DNA from: Hippea sp964442345
GTDB taxonomy: Bacteria; Campylobacterota_A; Desulfurellia; Desulfurellales; Hippeaceae
DNA: 11,578 nt
Direction of reading: 5' to 3'
Assembly: GCA_964442345.1 (NCBI GenBank)
Contig: CAYTZD010000049.1
Span: forward strand, 1 to 11,578
A program made the position numbers and the translations under genes. This document shows positions 7,112 through 11,578 of the stretch, piece by piece. The first letter of the stretch is position 1; every line of letters starts with the position of its first letter. The notes under the pieces are model-generated. The model was given only the letters and a program-made list of their open reading frames with translations, had not been told where the DNA came from and searched no databases.

Positions 7112-7951
7112 TTAAGCAAAATCAAAAATTTCACAGAAAAAACCCTTCTCCCTAAAAAATTCTCTCAACCTTCTACCCTTCTGCAACACCTCCGCACCGA
7201 TAATTGAAAATATACTACTGCCGCTTCCAGAAACAAGCCCATTACCGACGCTTTCAATCATTTTTTCTTTTATCTCTTTTAAAAGATCAAACTCCTTCAG
7301 CACAACGCTCTCAAGGTCGTTGTGAAGGTGTTGCTTCAGGATGGACATTCTACATCCATCCTTCACAGTAATTGCCATTTTATTTATGCCTTTTGCGTTT
7401 GTCAACTTGAATTTTGAATAAACATACGCCGTTGATATTGAAAAATCAGGCACAACAAGTAAAACCTTGCATCCTTCGTAATCACAATCTATTTTTTTTA
7501 TCTTTTCACCCTTGCCTTCTGCTATAGCCGAACCATCAACAAGAAAAAACGCAACATCACTGCCAATCTCAGAAGCAAGATTAAAAAGCTCATCGGTTTT
7601 CAATGGATAATCAAACATCTCATTCAAGGCTTTAAGCGTATAGGCAGCATTTGAACTACCACCACCCAATCCACCACCTACAGGAATATGCTTTTTTATA
7701 TGTATGGAAACCTGCGGTTTTATTGACGCCTTTTTAAAAAATAGCTCTGCAGCCTTATAGGATAAATTGCCTTTATTGTTAAGCTCTTCAATATCTGTCT
7801 CAACATAAAGCCCACCACCATTTTTTTTAATCTCAATCTCATCGTAAAGGTTAATCTTATGCATAATACTGAATATATCGTGGTATCCATCTGCCCTTTT
7901 TCTTAAAATATCAAGAATAGAATTAATCTTCGCAAACGACTTTATAATCAT
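7112..7951 (-). CDS. ispE: 4-diphosphocytidyl-2-C-methyl-D-erythritol kinase
   Basis: IspE phosphorylates CDP-methylerythritol, the fourth step of the non-mevalonate (MEP) isoprenoid route, so this organism very likely uses that pathway. The 279-aa GHMP kinase shows Lys8 in AKIN, the family string ADGYH at 20-24, the ATP loop PVGGGLGGGSSNAA at 90-103, Asp132 in GSDVAFF as the likely catalytic base, and the C-terminal motif SGSGSS at 241-246. The ATP loop has Asn where many IspE proteins have Asp, a change I would expect to be tolerated. The start overlaps the stop of the deaminase gene as ATGA, which indicates translational coupling. Confidence 0.95.
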   Translation of the reverse strand: MIIKSFAKINSILDILRKRADGYHDIFSIMHKINLYDEIEIKKNGGGLYVETDIEELNNKGNLSYKAAELFFKKASIKPQVSIHIKKHIPVGGGLGGGSSNAAYTLKALNEMFDYPLKTDELFNLASEIGSDVAFFLVDGSAIAEGKGEKIKKIDCDYEGCKVLLVVPDFSISTAYVYSKFKLTNAKGINKMAITVKDGCRMSILKQHLHNDLESVVLKEFDLLKEIKEKMIESVGNGLVSGSGSSIFSIIGAEVLQKGRRLREFFREKGFFCEIFDFA

Positions 7952-9210
7952 AATCCACCAAGCGATTTAGAAAGTTCTCTCACTTTAAACTTGACTTCTT
8001 CTTCGTCTATATCAACAAACTCTCTGTTTTTAAGTATAATCCTGCCACTTACAATCACATCCCTAACATCACGAGAATTCAAAGCATAAGCAATAAACGA
8101 ATGTGGATTATAAATCGGGACAGACTCTATGCCATCAAGACTGATAATTGCTATATCGGCAAAATTGCCTTCTTTCAGATAACCAGCACCATCAAATAGA
8201 CCGTCAAAGTTTGATGCAAGTTTTAATATCGTCTTTGAACTCATCGCCTTCTCGCCAAACTTAACCTTCTGAACCAAAGACGATGTCCTAATCTCTTCTA
8301 TCATATCAAGGTTATTGTTGCTTGCAGGTCCATCTGTTCCTATATAAACATCAATACCCTTTTTTACCATTTTGCAGATTGGCGCAATACCGCTTGCAAG
8401 CTTAAAATTACTCTGCGGCACATTGATTACCTTTGCGTTTTTCTCCTTTATCAAATCTATTTCTTCATCATCTGTTTCTACGCAGTGCGCCATAAATGTT
8501 CTATCGGTCAAAAGTCCCGTATCATTTAACACTTCTAATGGCCTTTTGCCTTTCTGAGACTTCACAAGTTCAACTTCTCTTTTGCTTTCGTTTATGTGAA
8601 TCTGCACGATATCGTTATCATCTAACGCATCGGCTACCATTTTGAGTGTATCTTCAGAAAGCGTATATGTCGAATGTGGTGCATAGCTAACTTTAATAAG
8701 ATTGCTATCTTTAAACTCTCTTTTTAAAGATTTTGTCTTCTCTATAGCATCTTTTGGTGTTTTACAATCTGGTGTTGGAAAATCAATGATGCCTTCACCG
8801 ATTATTGTTCTAACGCCTATCTCAATCGCTGCTTTTGCCACTTCTTCTTCAAAAAAATACATATCGTAAAAGCAGCCCGTTGCAGATTTTATGCCTTCAA
8901 GCATAGAAAGCTTTGAACAGATATAAACCATATCCTTATTTACATACTTCGCTTCGGCAGGAAAGATATGATTATTCAGCCAGTCCATAAGTTCTAAATC
9001 ATCTGCAAGTCCTCTAAATAGGCTCATCGCAAGATGCGTATGTGCATTGCAAAATGTTGGCATAACGATGCAATCTTTGGCATCTATAACCTCATCAAAA
9101 CTGCCTTCTATGTTTTTATCGATTTTGGCTATCCTATCGCCATCAACAAGTATATCAAAATATCCTTCCTTCTCTGAATTTATGCAATAGCCGTTTTTAA
9201 TTAGAAGCAT
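7948..9210 (-). CDS. mtaD: 5-methylthioadenosine/S-adenosylhomocysteine deaminase (amidohydrolase)
   Basis: The 420-aa protein is an amidohydrolase of the SAH/MTA deaminase group. It would hydrolyse the 6-amino group of MTA, SAH or adenosine, giving the inosine-type product and ammonia. The metal site is complete: His57 and His59 in AHTH, His205 with Glu208 in HINES, His242 in AHC and Asp293 in GTDG. The segments YAPHSTYT (176-183) and SNFKLASGIAP are family hallmarks near the substrate. Length and ligand spacing match the Thermotoga maritima TM0936 type as I remember it; related deaminases for other purine derivatives cannot be excluded. The start has GGAGGAG just upstream and overlaps the phosphorylase gene by 10 bp. 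Together with that gene it forms a plausible two-step pathway. Confidence 0.87.
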   Translation of the reverse strand: MLLIKNGYCINSEKEGYFDILVDGDRIAKIDKNIEGSFDEVIDAKDCIVMPTFCNAHTHLAMSLFRGLADDLELMDWLNNHIFPAEAKYVNKDMVYICSKLSMLEGIKSATGCFYDMYFFEEEVAKAAIEIGVRTIIGEGIIDFPTPDCKTPKDAIEKTKSLKREFKDSNLIKVSYAPHSTYTLSEDTLKMVADALDDNDIVQIHINESKREVELVKSQKGKRPLEVLNDTGLLTDRTFMAHCVETDDEEIDLIKEKNAKVINVPQSNFKLASGIAPICKMVKKGIDVYIGTDGPASNNNLDMIEEIRTSSLVQKVKFGEKAMSSKTILKLASNFDGLFDGAGYLKEGNFADIAIISLDGIESVPIYNPHSFIAYALNSRDVRDVIVSGRIILKNREFVDIDEEEVKFKVRELSKSLGGL

Positions 9211-10013
9211 AACTCCTCCAAAAATCCGTTTATAAGTATGCTTAACTTCTCACTTGCACTACTTGCTGCCTTTATCACTTCATCAATTGGTGCCTTCTCC
9301 ATGCAGTCTGGCTTATTTACATTCGTTATAACAGAAATTGCCACCCTATCGATATTCATGTGTGCCAAAGCTATAATCTCAGGCACCGTTGACATACCTA
9401 TCGCATCACCGCCAATCATTCTAAAGAAACGGGTCTCTGCTGGTGTCTCCATTGAAGGCCCAGCAACACCGACATAAACACCTTCTTTTAAATCTATACC
9501 TTTCTTTAAAGCAATCTCTTTAAACTTCTCTATATGCTTGACGGTGTAAGGCTTGCTCATATCAGGAAACTTCTCGCCCAATTCATCGATATTGTCGCCT
9601 TTTAAAGGATTTGCGCCCATCATGTTTATGTGGTCTTTAACAATCATTAAATCACCCTTTTTGAAGTTGGGATTAAGCCCACCTGCGGCATTTGTTAGAA
9701 TAACAATTTTTGCGCCTGCAACCGACAAGGCTCTTACCATAAAAACAACTTCCTGCATCGTGTATCTCTCATAATAGTGAAACCTACCATGAGCAACAAC
9801 TACATTTAAATCGTTCTTTTTAAAAAGCTCAAAATAACCTTTATGCGACTTTGTCGAAGGCAAAGGCATATAAGGAACATCAGAATACGGCAATTCTTTA
9901 GTTTTTTCAGCTTCAAGTTTTATATCAATCCCAGTCCCACCAACTATGACAACATCAACCTTTTCAAACTTCTCTTTCAAAACATCAGCCGCAGCTTTTA
10001 TTTTTTCATACAT
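9201..10013 (-). CDS. Purine nucleoside phosphorylase, trimeric (PNP/MTAP superfamily)
   Basis: The enzyme splits a purine nucleoside with phosphate into base and ribose 1-phosphate. I place the start at ATG 10013, with AGGAG (10022-10026) 8 nt upstream, giving 270 aa; a TTG two codons earlier lies too close to that site. Motifs in the 272-aa frame beginning at that TTG are GGTG at 27-30, HGRFHYYE at 77-84, TNAAGGLNP at 109-117, GPSMETPAE at 187-195, GMSTVPE at 208-214 and ITN at 231-233. The Glu of ETPAE and the Asn of ITN are the base contacts of 6-oxopurine PNPs, favouring inosine- or guanosine-like substrates. The phosphate loop GGTG is instead like methylthioadenosine phosphorylase, where classical PNP has GSGLG. 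Next to an MTA/SAH deaminase, methylthioinosine or inosine is a likely substrate, which is inferred. It heads the operon. Confidence 0.87.
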   Translation of the reverse strand: MYEKIKAAADVLKEKFEKVDVVIVGGTGIDIKLEAEKTKELPYSDVPYMPLPSTKSHKGYFELFKKNDLNVVVAHGRFHYYERYTMQEVVFMVRALSVAGAKIVILTNAAGGLNPNFKKGDLMIVKDHINMMGANPLKGDNIDELGEKFPDMSKPYTVKHIEKFKEIALKKGIDLKEGVYVGVAGPSMETPAETRFFRMIGGDAIGMSTVPEIIALAHMNIDRVAISVITNVNKPDCMEKAPIDEVIKAASSASEKLSILINGFLEELCF

Positions 10014-10046
10014 AGTCAACTCTCCTGTCTTATGTTTTACCTTTAA

Positions 10047-10075
10047 ACTATATACAAAACCAAGAATTTTCTCAA
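10047..10075 (-). promoter_or_regulatory. sigma70-type promoter for the pnp-mtaD-ispE-spoVG operon
   Basis: On the minus strand TTGAGA (10075-10070) and TATAGT (10052-10047) each differ by one base from consensus, with a 17-bp spacer. Transcription would start near 10040, about 27 nt before the phosphorylase ATG. The -35 box begins 10 bp after the hsdR stop, so the operon need not depend on restriction-gene transcription. I see no GC-rich terminator hairpin in the hsdR-pnp gap. Confidence 0.6.
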
Positions 10076-10085
10076 TGGGATAGAG

Positions 10086-11578
10086 TTAATTTGATTTTAC
10101 TATTTCATCGGCGATTAGTTCTGCTTGTTTTAACACGGTTTCTGTAGCCAAAGCCTGCATATCTGGTGGATAGCCGTATTGACGAAGTGTTCTTTTTACA
10201 ATCACTCTCAGTTTTGCTCTTGCGCTTTCTCTGATTGTCCAATCAATTGATGTGTTTTTTCTTACCCTATCAAATAGCACAATTGCAAGCTCTTTTAATT
10301 TTTCTTTTCCCATCAGCTCTTTCGCGCTTTCATTATCTGCCACGGCTGTATAAAAAGCATATTCATATTCAGAAAGACCCATCTCTTTTGGCTCTTTATC
10401 CATCTCTTTTATCTCTTTTGCAAGAGCTATAAGCTCTTCTATAACTTCTGCCGCAGTTAATATTTTATTGTTGTATTTTCTAATCAATTCATTTAGCGAC
10501 TCCATCAACGATTTACTTTTTACAAAATTTCTCTTCAATCTTCCCTTTATCTCATCATTTATGAGTTTTTTAAGCGTCTCAATTGCGATATTTTTATGCT
10601 TCATTACCTTAATTTCTTCAAGAAACTCATCAGATAATATGGAAATATCAGGCTTCTTTATTCCCGCTGCATCAAATACATCTATTACACCATCAGAAAC
10701 AATGGCTTTATCTATGATCTGCTTTATTGCGCTTTCAATCTCTTCTGCAGATCTTCCAGTAGTTGCTCTATCAAATTTTACTAATCTTGCTTTTACCGCC
10801 TGAAAAAATGCAACTTCCTCTTTTATTTTGAGTGCTTCAGGATGTGGAGTTGCTACGGCAAAAGCTTTTGATAAAGCAGTTACGGCATCGATAAACCTTT
10901 TTTTGCCATTCTCAAGCCCTAAAATAAAATCTTCAGCCTCTAAAATTATTGAAAGCCTCTCTTTTGTTTCAGCCGTAAAATACCTTTTATAGTCAAACTC
11001 GAAAAACATATCTTTGACCACTTCATATTTTTCAAGCATGATTTTTACTGCTTCTTCCTGCAATTTTGCAGGATCCCCCTTTCCTCCGCTTTCTGCATAA
11101 AATGAAAGGGCTTCTTTCAAATCAGCAGCAATACCAAGATAATCGACAATTAATCCGCCTGTTTTATCTTTATACACCCTGTTTACCCTTGCGATAGCCT
11201 GCATGAGTGTATGGCCTTTCATCGGCTTGTCAATGTACATCGTATGAAGGCATGGCACATCAAAACCTGTAAGCCACATATCAACCACTACTACCAGCTT
11301 TAACTCATCATCAGGATCTTTAAATCTATCAGCCAATATTCTTCTTTGCTCTTTTGTGAGATAAAACTTAGAAATATCAGGTTCATCAGAAGATGATACA
11401 GTCATTACCAGCTTGATAAACCCTTTTCTCAAATCATCACTATGCCAATGTGGCCGCAAGTTTATAATTTCATTGTATAACTTAACGGCAATTTTTCTTG
11501 TCATTGCCACAATCATCCCTTTTCCATCCATCGCTTCAAGTCTTTGCTCAAAATGGTTTACTATATCTTCAGCAATCT
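10086..11578 (-). CDS. hsdR: Type I restriction enzyme R subunit (HsdR), C-terminal part; 5' end outside the window
   Basis: The frame is open to the right edge, where it continues as IAEDIVNHFEQRLEA before the first internal Met, so about 496 residues of the C-terminal part are present. HsdR is the ATP-driven translocase and nuclease subunit of type I restriction complexes. Visible here is the second RecA-like helicase lobe: MDGKGMIVAMTRK, then the motif V region DMWLTGFDVPCLHTMYIDK and the motif VI region QAIARVNRVY. A long helical C-terminal region follows, ending in the family-typical VKRTLRQYGYPPD and ATETVLKQAEL. The nuclease domain and Walker A motif would lie beyond the edge. No stop or frameshift is seen, so the visible part looks functional. 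hsdM and hsdS are expected further right. The gene ends 72 bp before the phosphorylase start. Confidence 0.93.
   Translation of the reverse strand, partial: IAEDIVNHFEQRLEAMDGKGMIVAMTRKIAVKLYNEIINLRPHWHSDDLRKGFIKLVMTVSSSDEPDISKFYLTKEQRRILADRFKDPDDELKLVVVVDMWLTGFDVPCLHTMYIDKPMKGHTLMQAIARVNRVYKDKTGGLIVDYLGIAADLKEALSFYAESGGKGDPAKLQEEAVKIMLEKYEVVKDMFFEFDYKRYFTAETKERLSIILEAEDFILGLENGKKRFIDAVTALSKAFAVATPHPEALKIKEEVAFFQAVKARLVKFDRATTGRSAEEIESAIKQIIDKAIVSDGVIDVFDAAGIKKPDISILSDEFLEEIKVMKHKNIAIETLKKLINDEIKGRLKRNFVKSKSLMESLNELIRKYNNKILTAAEVIEELIALAKEIKEMDKEPKEMGLSEYEYAFYTAVADNESAKELMGKEKLKELAIVLFDRVRKNTSIDWTIRESARAKLRVIVKRTLRQYGYPPDMQALATETVLKQAELIADEIVKSN

Noticed and set aside
10086..11531. HsdR as a complete 481-aa gene starting at the ATG at 11531
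   Set aside because: The frame stays open to the window edge with HsdR-like sequence, and the nuclease and Walker A regions are missing, so this is the 3' part of a longer gene.
1..11578. CRISPR array, insertion sequence or integrase
   Set aside because: No regularly spaced direct repeats, terminal inverted repeats or transposase/integrase motifs were seen on either strand.

Overview
This is an AT-rich bacterial window made almost entirely of chromosomal housekeeping genes. The gene order (ispE, spoVG, tRNA-Gln, prs, rplY/ctc, pth on one strand), the two-domain L25/CTC protein and a spoVG gene without other sporulation genes recall Deltaproteobacteria and relatives. The AT-rich bias would suit a Desulfurellales-type organism (Hippea or Desulfurella). 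That placement is an inference from gene order and composition, not a database match.

Left block (1-2999). The first ~58 bases look like the 5' part of a structured RNA transcribed leftward out of the window. A long hairpin on the minus strand carries a textbook 11-nt GAAA-tetraloop receptor. An AT-rich spacer follows, with a good sigma70-type promoter at 235-263. It drives a two-gene rightward operon: an unrecognised 206-aa protein and an EF-G paralog of the EF-G-like (FusA2) kind, which has altered GTPase motifs. A symmetric hairpin at 3004-3019 ends this operon and, from the other side, the leftward genes.

Middle block (3028-6742, minus strand). tRNA-Gln(UUG), prs, rplY/ctc, pth, asd and a universal stress protein gene are packed with gaps of 1 to about 29 bp and appear co-transcribed. 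They cover PRPP supply, ribosome and peptidyl-tRNA maintenance, and the aspartate-family branch to lysine, DAP, threonine and methionine.

Right block (6748-10075, minus strand). A well-formed promoter at 10047-10075 starts a tightly overlapping operon: purine nucleoside phosphorylase, MTA/SAH deaminase, ispE and spoVG. A strong intrinsic terminator between spoVG and tRNA-Gln closes it. The phosphorylase and deaminase pair suggests salvage of methylthioadenosine or S-adenosylhomocysteine through deaminated (inosine-type) intermediates.

Right edge (10086-11578, minus strand). The C-terminal part of a type I restriction HsdR subunit enters from outside the window, so the housekeeping block borders a restriction-modification locus.

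I see no CRISPR array, insertion sequence or prophage. The points most worth checking are the edge RNA, the unknown gene paired with the unusual EF-G paralog, and the mixed motif set of the phosphorylase.
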